Assembly (NCBI GenBank): GCA_023101725.1 | Contig: JALJCO010003012.1 | Span: 1,109,001 to 1,173,000 of the forward strand | From: Atherinomorus stipes | Lineage: Eukaryota; Chordata; Actinopteri; Atheriniformes; Atherinidae | Length of the DNA: 64,000 bases | Direction: 5' to 3' | Part shown: positions 11,601-27,280 of the stretch, one piece after another | Layout of the letters: each line of letters starts with the position of its first letter | How positions within the stretch are numbered: the stretch's first letter is position 1 | Translations under genes and position numbers: made by a program | The notes under the pieces: model-generated | What the model was told of the DNA's origin: nothing | The model's input: the letters and a program-made list of their open reading frames with translations, nothing else | Databases searched by the model: none

Positions 11601-13864
11601 TCCTGGTTTCTTTTTGATTGAAGTTGTTTTACAGTAACAGTGCAGATTAATTGGAGCCATCCCAAAAAGTATTACATAGATGAGGAAAAGACAAGTTTCT
11701 GAGTGAAAGAACTAGCAGGATTATTTTCTTTTAATTTAAAAAAAAAAAAGGATATCCCTCCTATTTATTTGCTGATAGTTTTGTTAACCTGTGAGAAGTT
11801 TATATTCAGCTGGAGGGAAATTGGTGCATTTCATTAGTTGTACTTGCCGGTATTTCGAAAGCACCATAATAGACTAAAATAGTTACTGCTGCCTGCATTT
11901 AGCCATATATGGACAAATTTGAAGTAGAAAGTAAAGAGCAACATTCATTTTTTGCACTTTGGATTTTTTTAATTGTAAGCACGCTGCAAGTATAGCCATG
12001 CAAATTACAAAATGTAGTCTTTCTGTTGTTGTACACCTCATAAAACACATGCAGAGCAGTAAAACAGTAAAGCACATGCTCTCTCTGTGCCTTAGGGACC
12101 CAGACATCCTTGGGGGCAGGGTTTGGAAACCCCTTTGCCTCTGCAGTGGGCACTAGTTTGGGCTCTTCTACCCTTGGAGGTACTACCTCTGCTTTTTGTA
12201 CATGGATATTCCATTTCATTTTGCCTTTCCCTTGCATAAGCTGTCTTTTTGTGTGAGGTTTTTATTTATTTCCCCTTTTTTCTTCAAGTTTTTCTGTATA
12301 AGTTGTTGGCATGTGTGTGAGAGAAAGGTGCAGTCTCAGTACCACATTGTTTTTCCTTTTGTTTTTTGGCTTCTTCCTTATGCAAGTGAGGAAGTGCGTT
12401 CACACCACAAGAAAACTGAGCAAACTCTTGCTGCAGGTCATTGTTTTTGTCTTGGCCTGACACAAGTTGGATCTTTTTTTTCCTGCAATTTGAGAGGAGG
12501 AATTTGACCAGAAGATTTCACCACTTTGTGATGCTAAAACATGTTACTAAAACCATTGCACATCAAATGGAAAATCTACTTGACATTGTGGAGACAGGTG
12601 GTCTGAACGCACAATGTCAGAGTGTTCCCTTGGTGGTGTGTTTGGTAAAACCTTTGCTATCTCTCCCCCTTTGGCCTTTTGCTTTGCTATAGTGCCCTGT
12701 CGGTCCTCGCTCTGTAGTTTTCAGTGAGAAGTTGAGCAGCGAGTAGCTTTATATGAACTAGATTGTGGTGTTTTGCATATTGCTTATGCCTGGCTGTGTA
12801 TACTCCTGAGGCACTGCTCCTTGTGTTTGCTCCTAGTGTGGGATGTGTGTTTAGCCCACTCTGACTTCCATGTCACTCTCTCCCACAGGTTTTGGTGGTG
12901 GGCCAGGATTTGGTGGGGTGGGGACTGGGGGGTCTTCTTTTGCCTTCTCCTCGACCAGTAAGCCCACAGGAGGCAGTCTGAGTGCAGGTACATATAAGCT
13001 GTGTATACCATCCTCACACTTGGGTCCTGAAATTGACAGATAAAAAACAAAACATTTAGCTTAATGTGCCAAAGTACATCCTGAATTTTAGAGGAAACCC
13101 GGCAGAATTAAACCAAGAACAGAGGAGCATGGATGCGCCGTAATGGCAGTGCTGATGACACCTTGCCATGAACTTTGATGGGCACACACCCGCTGTGCAG
13201 TCTTGTAGTTGCTCACATAGTATGTGTAGAGTAGGGATGGACCGATACAGATTTTTTTTAGGGCCAATACTGATATTTTCTTATCAATCTGTCGATGTCC
13301 GATACAACCTGCTGATATTTGGGGCCGATACTGCATTTGACTCTGAAATTAATGTGATGAAGGATACAATGAAATGTAAATTTATAACTTTAATGTATAT
13401 TTTAAAAAAAAAAAACAAAGCACTTCAAATGAATGAATAAAAAAAGAAACTGTACTTGTAAACAAATATTAAACAGAAACCTTAAACTTGTAACAAATAT
13501 GTGCATATAAAAAGTCTGTAAATGCCAAGTGGGGGTATCTGCTGATACCAGGAAAGAAAACCCAAATTTCTGCTTAAAATATCGGCCAGCCAATATATCG
13601 GTCTTTCCTTGGTGTAGAAATCACTGTACTGACCATTTTCTATTTTATAATCTCTTTTGCATGACCTCCCATGTGTCTTGTCCTCCTCTTCTAGGCTTTG
13701 GCGGCAGCAGCAGCTCGGGCTTTAATTTCAGCAACCCAGGCATCAACCCGTCCGCCGGCCTGACCTTCGGTGTGTCTACCCAACCGACTCCAGGCTTTGG
13801 CACAGCAGCACCCCTCCTACAGTTAAAGAAGCCCCCTGCCGGTAATAAAAGAGGGAAAAGATAG
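880..13864 (+). CDS. nup58: nucleoporin p58/p45 (Nup58), 14 coding exons
   Basis: Coding exons: 880-959, 1447-1580, 1751-1783, 1875-2144, 2292-2460, 2618-2683, 2766-2940, 4675-4754, 4989-5107, 6772-6854, 6998-7199, 12096-12179, 12889-12987, 13695-13864. They total 1764 nt (587 aa) in one frame; nearly all junctions are GT/AG with good consensus, and the 7200 donor (gtctga) is weak. Nup58 is a channel FG nucleoporin that forms the Nup62-Nup54-Nup58 complex and takes part in nuclear import and export. The sequence shows an N-terminal low-complexity FG/GLFG-like region rich in G, T, S and A (about residues 1-225), a central alpha-helical coiled-coil part (about 235-420: KFVKEQKQVQ, YFRSLVEQFEVQLQQYRQQI), and a second FG-rich tail ending in KKPPAGNKRGKR, the ending I remember for vertebrate p58. 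The human protein is 599 aa. Introns 7, 9 and 13 carry hAT-like insertions. The start ATG is followed by MSGFSFGSGT, typical of the family. Confidence 0.95.
1135..1333. repeat. foldback MITE, copy 1
   Basis: A nearly full-length imperfect palindrome in nup58 intron 1. The left arm (1135-1235) reads GGGCTCCATGC...TTTCATTACTGGATGAACT...CCAGGTGTG; the right arm (1245-1333) is its reverse complement with mismatches. It can fold into one long hairpin. A second copy of the family is at 22371-22595. No coding capacity; possible TA flanks. Superfamily not determined. Confidence 0.8.
2988..4419. mobile_element. non-autonomous hAT-like element in nup58 intron 7
   Basis: The left end TAGAGCCCGACCGATA and the right end TATCGGTCGGGCTCTA are perfect 16-bp inverted repeats. 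The element is flanked by a perfect 8-bp target duplication ATTATTTC (2980-2987 and 4420-4427), the hallmark of the hAT superfamily. Sub-terminal parts repeat CCGATAT/ATATCGG motifs. The 1432-bp body is AT-rich with no transposase-like frame; a chance frame at 4158-4517 shows no recognisable domain. Confidence 0.9.
5621..5659. repeat. (ATT)n microsatellite
   Basis: About twelve ATT units with one interruption, inside the outer hAT-like element of nup58 intron 9. Confidence 0.9.
5765..6204. mobile_element. hAT-like MITE nested in another hAT-like element
   Basis: A 440-bp element with ends TAGGGATGGGCGATAT and ATATCGCCCATCCCTA, perfect inverted repeats. It is flanked by a perfect 8-bp duplication GTTTGAAG (5757-5764 and 6205-6212). 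It lies wholly inside the element at 5258-6683, so it inserted afterwards. Confidence 0.9.
6998..7222 (+). CDS. nup58: alternative terminal exon of nup58 (p45-like isoform)
   Basis: If the weak donor at 7200 (CAG|gtctga) is not used, the exon 11 frame reads on through GLTAYKF to a TAG at 7220-7222. That gives a 477-aa protein lacking the C-terminal FG tail. A poly(A) hexamer follows at 7255. Mammalian NUPL1 is known to make p58 and p45 by alternative splicing, so this is the likely p45 end here. The frame, stop and weak donor are seen; use of the isoform is inferred. Confidence 0.6.
   Translation: MLKHQYLSYRRAFLEDSTDVFESKRASDRKWQSVPRVTTGPAPFSSVPNAAAVAMAATLTQQQQPTPGLTAYKF
7255..7260 (+). terminator. 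candidate proximal poly(A) signal for nup58 short isoform
   Basis: AATAAA lies 33 nt after the read-through stop codon at 7220-7222. The position suits a short 3' UTR; downstream sequence is not clearly GU-rich. Confidence 0.4.
9261..9296. repeat. perfect 17-bp inverted repeat (hairpin)
   Basis: CATTACGCCATTTCTGG at 9261-9277 and its exact reverse complement at 9280-9296 are separated by 2 nt. In RNA this would be a very stable hairpin; the 2-nt loop argues against a microRNA precursor. It lies in nup58 intron 11 or the short-isoform 3' UTR. Confidence 0.9.
11569..11574 (+). terminator. candidate poly(A) signal
   Basis: AATAAA followed about 25 nt later by a T/G-rich run (gtttgtcctggtttcttt). 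It could end a long 3' UTR of the p45-like transcript, some 4.3 kb after its stop. Confidence 0.35.
13232..13611. mobile_element. hAT-like MITE in nup58 intron 13
   Basis: The left end is TAGGGATGGACCGATA. The right end, read inward, is CAAGGAAAGACCGATA (12 of 16 alike). The flanking 8-mers GTGTAGAG (13224-13231) and GTGTAGAA (13612-13619) match at 7 of 8. It is 380 bp, non-coding, and ends about 80 bp before the last nup58 exon. Confidence 0.75.
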
Positions 13865-15431
13865 AGACACTGAACCCTGTGACAGCAGCTGACAAGTTTG
13901 GGGCTCGTAGCAAAATTGTCCTGGCCTCCCAAAAGCATAAAACAGAAAGAGGAGAAGTGGATTTATGGTGAAACGTCAGGGATGTGATTGGACCTTTCGC
14001 CAAATAGGATCATCTGTTTGTGGGTTGCCCATTTAAAATTCTGTTGGAGTATAAGGAAAACCCAAATCCTTTTGATCATTGTGCATTACTTTTCTCTCAT
14101 TCTCTAGTCTGAATTGTCCATTGGTCCACAAAAATGTGATTCCCACACTGATACTCTACGTTTTTTCTGCAATGAAATTAAATAAATTGCTTAATTGCCC
14201 GAGAGTAGAAATACCCTTCAACTTTGTTAGGTGTGGCCAGTTTTGCTCACAGTTGGGGAGCTGGCACAAAATCACACACCACCATGTAAAGAGTTTTTTT
14301 TTTTTTTTTTTTTTTAAGTGTTTATGTAATTTTGGGTCTGATTGAGCCTGTTATCTTTGCTTCAGTTTCCTGTTCACTGTGGTGTAACAGTGCTTCTGGG
14401 AATGCCAGGCAAGAACACAACTGGGGTCAGTTCAAAACTGTTAAGTTGTTACTGAGAAATTGGTTTAGCCGGAATATTATGTAAGATAAGACTTTTTATG
14501 CTTGTTTTGCGTCTTGAGAGGGAATGGTTGGTCTCCTTGTGTTAACACAAACTCCGTCAATCATAGAACTGCACTCAAACACTTCTCAAATTATGACTTG
14601 GCCCAAGTCTCTTCCGAAGAGGGGTAAGGTAAAGGGAAAGACGTTTATAGGATCCTAGCTGGCTGGGGACAGCACAGTCCCTGTGTGAAAGTATTGTAGA
14701 TGGTTATCTGATCCTACATAGTTTTATAGGTGTCCAGGGTGGGATTTGGGGAAGATACAGTTTTATTTTTGTATCAATCAGAGAAATGACGTTTTGTGAA
14801 GGGTATAAGGGGATTACCATATTGGAATATTCCATGGTCAAGTCCACATAACCTGTTTTTTTTTTTTGTTTTTTTTTTTTTTTAACAGTCCATCCTTGTT
14901 GTTTAATAATTTCTGTTAGCCACAGGTTCTTTTCCTCTGTGTGCAACTGTCTTGTAAAAACTTGGGATAGGAAGCACTGTGCTTTTAGTATTCCATACTC
15001 CCAGTAGATGTTATGTTAGTTGAATTTAACAGAATTTCTCAAGTGTATTTGTTTAAGGTTATACATGTGCTAGAACAAATTTGCACTAGCCAGCGTATGT
15101 GACCTGTAAGTGATTGTGTGAATGTGCATATATGCCTGTCGCACAGCTATGAATTTGTCTGTCCTCTATCATGCTTATTTTGGGAGTGGTTGAAATATTT
15201 TACATTTTTCGTCTTTTTTTTTTTTTTTAATTACCCATGTCACTTTGGTTACCAAATACTGCTAGCTGTACTATTGTTTTCTAATTGGTCTGTGGAAACC
15301 TGTATTTTCAAGATGCTGTTTAATAATAAAATCTTTTGCCTGTTTATGGCAGCACTTCAATAAATGTGTAAAGACAGAGAGGTTTTTGTTATTAACATGG
15401 TTTTGCAAACATTCTTCCCTTACACAATAAA
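13865..15431 (+). other. nup58 3' UTR
   Basis: Sequence after the p58 stop codon, AT-rich with long T runs (14296-14315, 14858-14882). It ends in a cluster of poly(A) hexamers. No repeat or other gene seen. The UTR end is inferred from these signals. Confidence 0.6.
15325..15431 (+). terminator. cluster of nup58 poly(A) signals
   Basis: AATAAA occurs at 15325, 15359 and 15426, about 1.5 kb after the stop codon. The last two are followed by T/G-rich sequence. Confidence 0.5.
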
Positions 15432-16039
15432 GACATGTTCATGGTTATACAGGTTTGTTGTACTTCCATAAACAAACGTGGTTGAGTTGTAGCATTAATT
15501 TTCAAAAGTACAGAGTTTTGTTTTTTTGTTTTTTTTGTTTGTCACATGGGCTAAAAAAAAACAATTTGTAGATCCTGTGGGGGAAACATGACTTTTCTCT
15601 CTATATATGAATGACAAGGTTGTACCATACAGCTAAAATCTTATATCTGTTACTTTATTTTCTTTTTTTTTTTTTAAGTGTCATTTTATTTACTTTTTTC
15701 AAAGGTGGAAATTTATGGTCCAGAGTGAAAAACTTGTCCAGCAGTTCTAACCAATCACTAAAGCAGCTGAATTTAATTAGCACAGCTCCTCTGCAGGTAG
15801 ATGAGCTCCTTATTGAAAACACCTGCCCTAAATTTACAGGCACCTGGATGTTCCACCTCTTTTATGAACAAAGAATTTTGAAATGCCTATTTAAATGTTT
15901 TCAAAATGATATATTTTATAACCCTTATTCAAAATGTAGGAGTACGAGTGAGCTTAGTTTCCAGTGCATAGTTCGTGTTTGCTATTTTCAGTAATTTTCA
16001 CCATTTCTTCATGGCCTTAGTGTGAAAGTCAAATTTCAA

Positions 16040-16054
16040 ACGCTAGAGGGCAGT
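16040..16054 (+). promoter_or_regulatory. CTCF-like motif (plus orientation)
   Basis: ACGCTAGAGGGCAGT agrees with the CTCF core CCASYAGRKGGCRSY at 13 of 15 positions. It sits in the short spacer between nup58 and ropn1l. Matches of this quality are frequent; occupancy is unknown. Confidence 0.4.
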
Positions 16055-16103
16055 CTACACTGCACACAGGATAGGTCTACAGAAGTAGAAGAAGAATGGT
16101 GCT

Positions 16104-16116
16104 GTTGCTATGCAAC
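16104..16116. promoter_or_regulatory. RFX X-box-like site of ropn1l
   Basis: GTTGCTATGCAAC is a perfect inverted repeat of GTTGC(T), the form of an RFX-family X-box, which drives ciliary and flagellar genes. A strong donor follows at 16217 (CAG|GTAAAG), suggesting a non-coding first exon of ropn1l ending at 16216 and spliced to 16860. Spacing and gene function fit a core promoter element of ropn1l. Confidence 0.6.
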
Positions 16117-16783
16117 GAGGAAGCAATACTCACCCGTTTGGAATAGTTTTTAACTCGCTACATCCTCTACTTTAGTCTATCTTCGCCAGTTTTTACACGA
16201 AGTTTCCATTGTTCAGGTAAAGGGACGGTTTTAAAGATATGCCTTTAATGCGGAAATTATGACAGATAACAGGTGTTGGCTACTTTGGCCCCTCCGAGAA
16301 AGACAAAAACGCTTCAAACATAAGAAATGACGTTACATTTATATCACAGTCTACTGCCCTTTATTTTTGTAGACCAGTTTTTCCACATATCTGCTCATTT
16401 TGAGTTTTTTTCTTTAACTTACCGTCTTTTCCCATCCTCCTTTTACAGGAGTTTTAGCTAATGAAAAAGGAACCAGCATTTCCAGTGATTGAGACTTAGA
16501 GAGTCCTTTCTTATGTTACTCTTACATGTGTTAAATAGGTAACAGCTATGTGAATGGCATCTTTTCCAGCACAGTTTGCTACCAGGAAATGTAAAAAATA
16601 AATCAGCTGCTTTGTATGTATGCATACCTCTTTAAAATGTGTCACTTGATGATGTTAACCTCCATATTTTTCTCACTCTTCCATAATGAGAGTTAAGTTA
16701 AGACGAGGGAACCAGAGAGAATTTTCCATTGATAATTACCATGTCAGTATGGATAGCTTTTACTCACAGGGGAGCTGACATGA

Positions 16784-20932
<4,149 letters not shown>

Positions 20933-21000
20933 GGGATGAGACGGACCCCAACAGAAGAAGAAATGAGGCAATAGAAGAAAGAAACTGATGGTGTTCAATT

Positions 21001-21006
21001 AATAAA
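21001..21006 (+). terminator. ropn1l poly(A) signal
   Basis: AATAAA 69 nt after the ropn1l stop codon, giving a short 3' UTR. Confidence 0.6.
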
Positions 21007-22370
21007 TCAGCCCATAAATGACCCTTCAGGCAGTGTTGTTTTATTACCGAGAAACTTGTCCCATTAGTTGTTGGCACCAGGAACGGTGGTTCATTTGTCA
21101 TGTGTCCAGCTGAACTGGCTGCAAGTTTGAGCCAGGTTGAAATCTTTTAATGAGCAGCAAAAGCAACACAAAGCTGCTTCACACAAACCATCAAGCGTGT
21201 GCCTGTTTTTTATTTTTACTTTATGTCTGGGTTAGTCCAAGTTCATTTATCATCCTCACAACAGATCAGCTTGCAGCCTCACCACATTTGGCCTCTCTGC
21301 AGGTGTATTCACTCTTCCAGCAGATGAAAAGAGGAGAGGTATAGAGATCAGCACTGAGGGCACAGGAGCACGATTTCCAGCTTGTGTCAGAGACTTGTGT
21401 TTTGTTCACTCCTCCGTGCAATATTGTAAACCGGCAGGTGCAAGTACAAACCCAGATGAGTTTATAACACGAGTCAGAAAGTTCACAAAATAATGTGGTG
21501 CTAAGCACACACACATGCAAACACATTTTCAAACCATCCTCTGTTGAAAAGCAACTTTTTAACTTTGCTGATATGTCCTCAAAATGTTTGTGTTAAAATC
21601 AGCCATCATTGCTAAAGCTGAAGATTTTTGCTTTGAATGTGTCGAGACAGTCAGGGAGGTGAGGTCAGGCAGCCCATATGCTCACCAGAGCATCAGAGGA
21701 ACCTTTCTTCTTCTTTTGAATTGGGGATGTACAGCTTTGCATGTGTTATGATGAAGAGAACTGAGAAGCTAGCCAGCTTTAGGCAAAGCTAGCACAAGCT
21801 ACAAGCTTGTAGCATGTTTAGTCCTGTGTAAACATATGTTCTGATTATCACTATGAAGGCACAAAATCACATTTGGCAAGTTTTGTGTTTTAGCCAATAA
21901 AGTTAACAGCAGAAGTGGATTGTGTTTTTAGAGATACTGTAATGTATTAAATCGGTTAGTGATGGTATTGGTCTGAATAGTTTTAGTTTCAGACAGCTAG
22001 TTTGCAGATTTTACCTATAAGCAATTGAGTTTGGATGAAGAATTAACCGATACTTTCTGACTTATCTGTGTAACACAGACATGGCTTTCAGACATTTATT
22101 TTTATATTTTTATGTGTGTGTGTTTTTACAATTCTTTCACCTAACTGGTGAGTCATTTGGTATACAGGGCTGTGGCCAGCTAAGGAAGCTGGTGCAGAGT
22201 CATAAGCCATGCTAAATTAAGGTCATAAGAGGGTTTCCTTTTTCCTTTTTTTATTTTTTTGTGACCAAAACTTTGAAGTGCACAATTTTGCAGGACGGCA
22301 AATTATTATTTTTTAGTCTGTTTTAGCTGCTGAAGTTTAGTTATACATTGTATCTCACACTCAGCCAGAA

Positions 22371-22595
22371 TGGACTTTATGCTCAACTCCACTACTTCCT
22401 GATCTTAAGCCAGCTGCTTTGCCTCCTGTCTTTCATTACTGGACAAACTGATTAATCCAAGAGTGTCTGGCCATTGTCCTTGTGGTTACTGAGGTCAGGC
22501 ACACCTGGATTTATCAGATTGTCCAATAATGAAAGACAGGAGACATAGAAGCTGGCTTAAGATAGGAAGCAATGGAGTTGTGCATGAAGCCCATT
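22371..22595. repeat. foldback MITE, copy 2
   Basis: Same family as 1135-1333: arms with CTTTCATTACTGGACAAACT and the reverse complement around AATGAAAGACAGGAG, with the same centre (TGTCTGGCCA...GTTACTGAGGTCAGGCAC). This copy keeps more of the outer arms than copy 1 (ATCTTAAGCCAGC on both sides). Confidence 0.8.
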
Positions 22596-22740
22596 GTACA
22601 GTAATACATTTCTTTTCTTCACACATACACACAAACATGGCTGTAGCTGTGTCATTTTGGGAGCATTTCATCAGAAGGGACAGAAAACAGGATCAGTGGG
22701 GGTTCACATTGTAGTCATGGTTGGCTGTAGGTGTTGGGTG

Positions 22741-22767
22741 CACACACACACACACACACACACACTT
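22741..22767. repeat. (CA)n microsatellite
   Basis: About 13 CA units. Confidence 0.9.
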
Positions 22768-23204
22768 TGAAGTACACTTCTTGCAGAACTGCAGCTGTGG
22801 TCAAGTTCAAGGAGACTGTAGGACAGATAGAATCCCTGATAACTGCAACTTCTCCACCCATGTGACACAACACAGCAGGAATGTTGTCAGGGCTTAAAAC
22901 AGCCCAGTCTTAACAGAATTCTGGTCACCTGTGCCTTCAGACTGTGACGTCCAGCATTCAGCCATCTATGCTCATTATGCTTACCATCCCCTGTGCACAG
23001 GGCAGTGCCAGTCCAGACTGTTATTATCTGTGGCTCCATGATGGTGGTAGACGCTATTTAATCCTATCAGAGCAGAAACGGCCCTCTTGTCCTTTAAAAA
23101 AAATCTCTTAAAGAGTCATTTATTCATAGAACAATCCCTCTTCTCAAATCTCCAGCACTCTACTTGCACATCTGCACCTATAATGTAAGCACTTAATGTA
23201 AACA

Positions 23205-23500
23205 CTGGTTAGGACTGTTGCCTCGTGACAAAAAAGATTCTTAGTTCGAACCTTAGGTGGGGACTTTCTACAGTATGTGAAGTTTGTGTTCTCCCAGTGG
23301 GTTCTGTCTGTGTATTCCAACTTCCTCAAATAGCTCAGAAACAATTGTCAATTCTACATTGATGGCAGGAGTGAGTATGCATTTGCCCCATGATGGACCG
23401 ATGACCTGTACAGGGTTCACTGCATCTCTTACCTGATGGCGTCTGGGATGGGCTTCAGCCTCACCTGCATAGTGCCCACTAAATATCTCTAGAAATGTAG
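23205..23500 (+). mobile_element. degenerate tRNA-derived SINE
   Basis: The head contains an A-box-like tggttaggactgt followed by a B-box-like agttcgaacct. The body matches by memory the common fish repeat that contains GTTCTCCC...GGGTTC, CGATGACCTGTACAGGGTTCAC and GGGATGGGCTTCAGCC. It is strongly diverged and does not encode a functional tRNA. Confidence 0.65.
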
Positions 23501-23682
23501 AAACTACATATTGTACAATCCTTCATGAGATCGAGTTGGCTTACAACTGGTGTCTCTGATGACCTCAGAATTACTTAAACTTTGTAGAGTAGCTGACCAT
23601 TAGAAAAATCAGAATACTTTACAAGTTTGAAGACACCAGTATGAGTCAAGTCGGTCTGTTCAGGGTCTAAGACAAAAATATA

Positions 23683-24182
23683 CAATCGTCCTCAAAATTA
23701 TTCATACCCTCCAAATAAATTCACAACAGTAATTCATATAACAGGAAAATAAAGAAACTAATAATAAATAAAAATTTACAAAATTATAACGTAGTGAAAT
23801 AAAATATTGCTTTTGAATTGTGGTTGAAATAATTATTTTGAAAAACCAAACAAACAAAACTGTTCCAGACACATTAGAGCAGCTTTCCCTTGAACAATGG
23901 ACCTGTCAATAGTCTTTTTGAACATTAGAAAAAACACCTGATTGCAGTGATTGCCTCAAAGTGTAGCTCAACAAAATTTTAGCTTCAGAGCCCCATCATG
24001 CTTATTGTTTTATTTTGTGTTTTGTTTTTAATATTTCTGTTAAACCAAAATTCAAAATCAGTGTCATGAATTTCATCATTTTTTAATTTATTATTACTTT
24101 TGTCAATTTTAAGTTATTTCACTGGCAGCTGATTGTTTTTCCTTCTTTAATTGGAGGGTATGAATAATTTTGGGGACAACTG
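23683..24182. mobile_element. Tc1-type MITE, copy 2
   Basis: Ends CAATCGTCCTCAAAATTATT and GAATAATTTTGGGGACAACTG, flanked by TA on both sides. The interior is alignable by eye to copy 1 (GACCTGTCAATAGTCTTTTT, GAGCCCCATCATGCTT). 500 bp. Confidence 0.85.
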
Positions 24183-24568
24183 TAACTTTGATTTAAAGAA
24201 TTTCAACTCATGATCCATGGTTTGAGATAAGGAGGAGGGATCCAAATAACAAAAAACTTGAACAAACAGTTAGAAAAACACACAGCAGACTACAAAACAG
24301 TTGAAAAAGAAAAGACAAGGTGTCACAATAGCAGACTGGGACAAAACAGAAGAGGATTTTGCAATCAACAAAGGAAACTGCCGAGTCTCACACTGAGGGA
24401 GCGAGCAGGTGTGATAGTTAGAAATCAGATGTAATTCAAGAGTCACATCATTTAGAAATCACGATAAAGAAAATGGACAACTCGATATTTATTTTTACAT
24501 AAAATATAGAAAGTAGTGAATCACCAAAAAAAATGTATGACTTGCACCCTCAGGTTTTTCTTTTTCAT

Positions 24569-24681
<113 letters not shown>

Positions 24682-26483
24682 AAGCAGCAGCCATTGCAAC
24701 AAGCACATTAACCTTTAAGAAAGTTTTTGGATTGAGGTCCAAAGCTACTTCTCCAGAAAAAGCCCATAATTCATGATTTGGACCTCTGTGCAAACAAGAT
24801 TTGTTTGCACAACTTCATATTGCTGCAGTGCAGATCAAAAAAGAGAGAACAGAGCAGAGGTGCATGTGTTCAAACTAAATGCAATCCCTGTTTGTTGATA
24901 GTGCAACAATTAGGAACTTCTGGTGGGACCTTGTTTTATTAAGCTTAAATTTAAATTGTTTGGGAAGTAGTGGACTTTTTCTGTTTTCTTCTTTTTTTCA
25001 AATGGTGGCTATAGGGCAAGTTAAAACAAAAGAATACAAGAAAAAAAACTTTCTGTTTTCATTTCTGCACACCTTCCCTCTAGCTTAGATTTAAAATCCC
25101 AGTCTCACAATGGCAAACTTCAAAAAGGGTTAGTGTTGGTGTGTTGGCTCAAAAACAAACTTCAGGTTTCTATTTTTTTTATAAAACTAAAACCATTAAA
25201 ACTGGCAAGTGTACATTTTTGGAAACAATGAAAAGAAAAGCACATTGCTAAGGTGTCTTCATTAATAGCCTCAGTGAAATAGATTATTCTCTGTCTTCAT
25301 GAATAATTTACCCAAACAATGGTGGTCAAAACCTTGAGAAACATTCCTGTATTGGCTCACCTTCATTTCTCAACCAGATCTTCAGAGAACATTTACTGTA
25401 TATGCACATTTGCAAATTTGCAAGTGATAAAATTTCTTTGGAGATGCATAATTTCGTACAGTGGTCATGTTTACAGCTGCAGTTGTGAAAGCTCCATTGT
25501 TTCAGGGAGAAAGAGTATGACGTCATTACAAAGATGTCAGTGGTTTAGGAATCTCAGCTGCAGGGTGGACCTTGTTGCAAGCTTTTAATGTTTTTCCAAG
25601 CTTTGCTCATAACATCACATCTGCAGGGACTCGGGGAAAGTTGCAGAGCAGTGTGAAAGAGGCAAGAGAAGAGAAAGTGGACACAAAGGCTCTCTTTTAG
25701 CGTGCCTCAGTGTAGCTGTTGTGTAAGAAGGTGGAAAAACGAGATTCATGTTGCATTCAGAAGCTGCTGAAAATGAATGTTTTATCATTCTGTAAGGCAT
25801 TGTGCTGTGCTGGCTGGAAAATGATTACCTGGATAATAAATACTGAGTGTGTAACTTATTAGTAAAATTCAATCATTTGCATCGGTTGTTAAGTTGTACT
25901 CAATGTATGTGACTGAAATGTATTGCTGTCTAACATAGTTAACTTGCGCTGTATTTTTCAGGGAGCTTCAACACGGGATGATAAAACCTCTGGACTTTAT
26001 CCATAGGGATGATATGGACTCAGCTCCTTCAGGTTCTGCTGATTTTGCCAGAACCTCAAGATCTGAATTAGATAACTTGGAAAACTGAAGCATTTGTATT
26101 CTGAGCCGAATCCAGAAAGCTGTCCTTCCAGTATGTCTCCGGGTGTCACAGAAGAGCATCATCTTGGCGACACAAGGAAACAATGCAGTATGAAAAGATA
26201 TGGCTAATCATGGTATTAACTGTTTAAAGCTTAATTGAGTTTCTTTTTAAAAATAGGATTGTATTAGGTACTTATTGGTTCCCAGCAGGTCTGAGATGGT
26301 GCAGCCCTAGATTGGAGTTGCACATAAGGGGTGCAAGCGGCAAAACAGCCACTTGCAAAAAAGAAATTACTGTTGGTGGGATTACACCTCATTTCTACAA
26401 TATTTCTGCTGCTTTTACACAGCCTTTTCTGACAGATATGTGAACTTGATGCTCCTGTCAGTTACAATATTACTATATTCCCT

Positions 26484-26995
26484 TAAAGGGGAAGTTTATT
26501 TTTTTTCAATCTGGACCTATTTTCTAGCATGAAATACATTCATTTACTCACCTAGACAGTTTTGGTGCAACTTGAATTTCTTCGGGAGATATTTAGATCC
26601 ACTCAAGATCAGCGCATGTCCAATATAATGGAAGTGATGCGGGCAACCGCGTGCAGCCTCTAAATGAGGCATTATCTGCCACAGACTCCTTCATTTCACC
26701 AATGTTTTGTTACAAAACATTAGTCGGACCCCCCTGTGAGCTCGAAGTGGCTATTTAGTGGTGATTCGTCCTTATTTACAGACATTTTTACTGCACTGGC
26801 TTTGACGACGTCACTATTATGCGACACCATAACAAGTAAATGTCTGTAAATAAGAACGAATCACCACAAAAAAGCGGCTTCGAGCTCACAGGGGGGTCCG
26901 ACTAATGTTTGGTAAGAATTTGGATTTTAAGCATGAGTAATAATTTAGTTATTTAGAAAATAAATGCATTTCAAGATTAATCTCCCTACATTAGC
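26484..26995. repeat. foldback repeat with 74-bp inverted arms
   Basis: Arms at 26714-26787 and 26838-26911 are inverted copies (AACATTAGTCGGACCCCCCT opposite AGGGGGGTCCGACTAATGTT) with a 50-bp loop. The left boundary reads TTAA followed by AGGGGAAGTT and resembles a TTAA-type transposon end, but no matching right end was found, so the outer limits are approximate. Confidence 0.6.
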
Positions 26996-27233
26996 ACATT
27001 ACTTTTGACAGCCCTTATATAAATCCCAAATTTATTTGATTGTTCGACGTACTTTTTTTTTTTTTTTTTTTTTACAGTGGTCTGGCAACCCCCTGAAATC
27101 ATTTTGGGACCCCCAGTTTGGGAAGGGCTGCTGTAGAACATGAAACTCATTACTGCATGTTTTTATAGAGTATAAGAACTATTTCACTATCTCTGTCAGT
27201 GAGGTTTGAAGTTGTGTGCATATACAGTATACA

Positions 27234-27235
<2 letters not shown>

Positions 27236-27276
<41 letters not shown>

Positions 27277-27280
27277 TATA
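27236..27280. repeat. (TA)n(CA)n microsatellite
   Basis: About 15 TA units running into CACACACA. Confidence 0.9.

Larger units (their letters stand above)
7223..12095 (+). other. nup58 intron 11 / possible long 3' UTR of the short isoform
   Basis: A 4.9 kb AT-rich stretch with many poly-T and poly-A runs. I see no transposon ends, SINE or exon in it, unlike the rest of the window. It begins with AATAAA at 7255 and has another at 11569 followed by T/G-rich sequence. It could be plain intron or an extended 3' UTR. Confidence 0.5.

Noticed and set aside
15611..15994. 127-aa plus-strand frame between nup58 and ropn1l
   Set aside because: Low-complexity start from a poly-T run and no protein family resemblance; it lies in the spacer past the poly(A) signals.
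25962..26100. possible exon after a cag acceptor
   Set aside because: No frame with family similarity and no partner exon in phase.
27040..27140. end of a DNA repeat (CAGTGGTCTGGCAACCCC...)
   Set aside because: Looks like a piece of a dispersed repeat, but no matching second end was found, so it is not listed.
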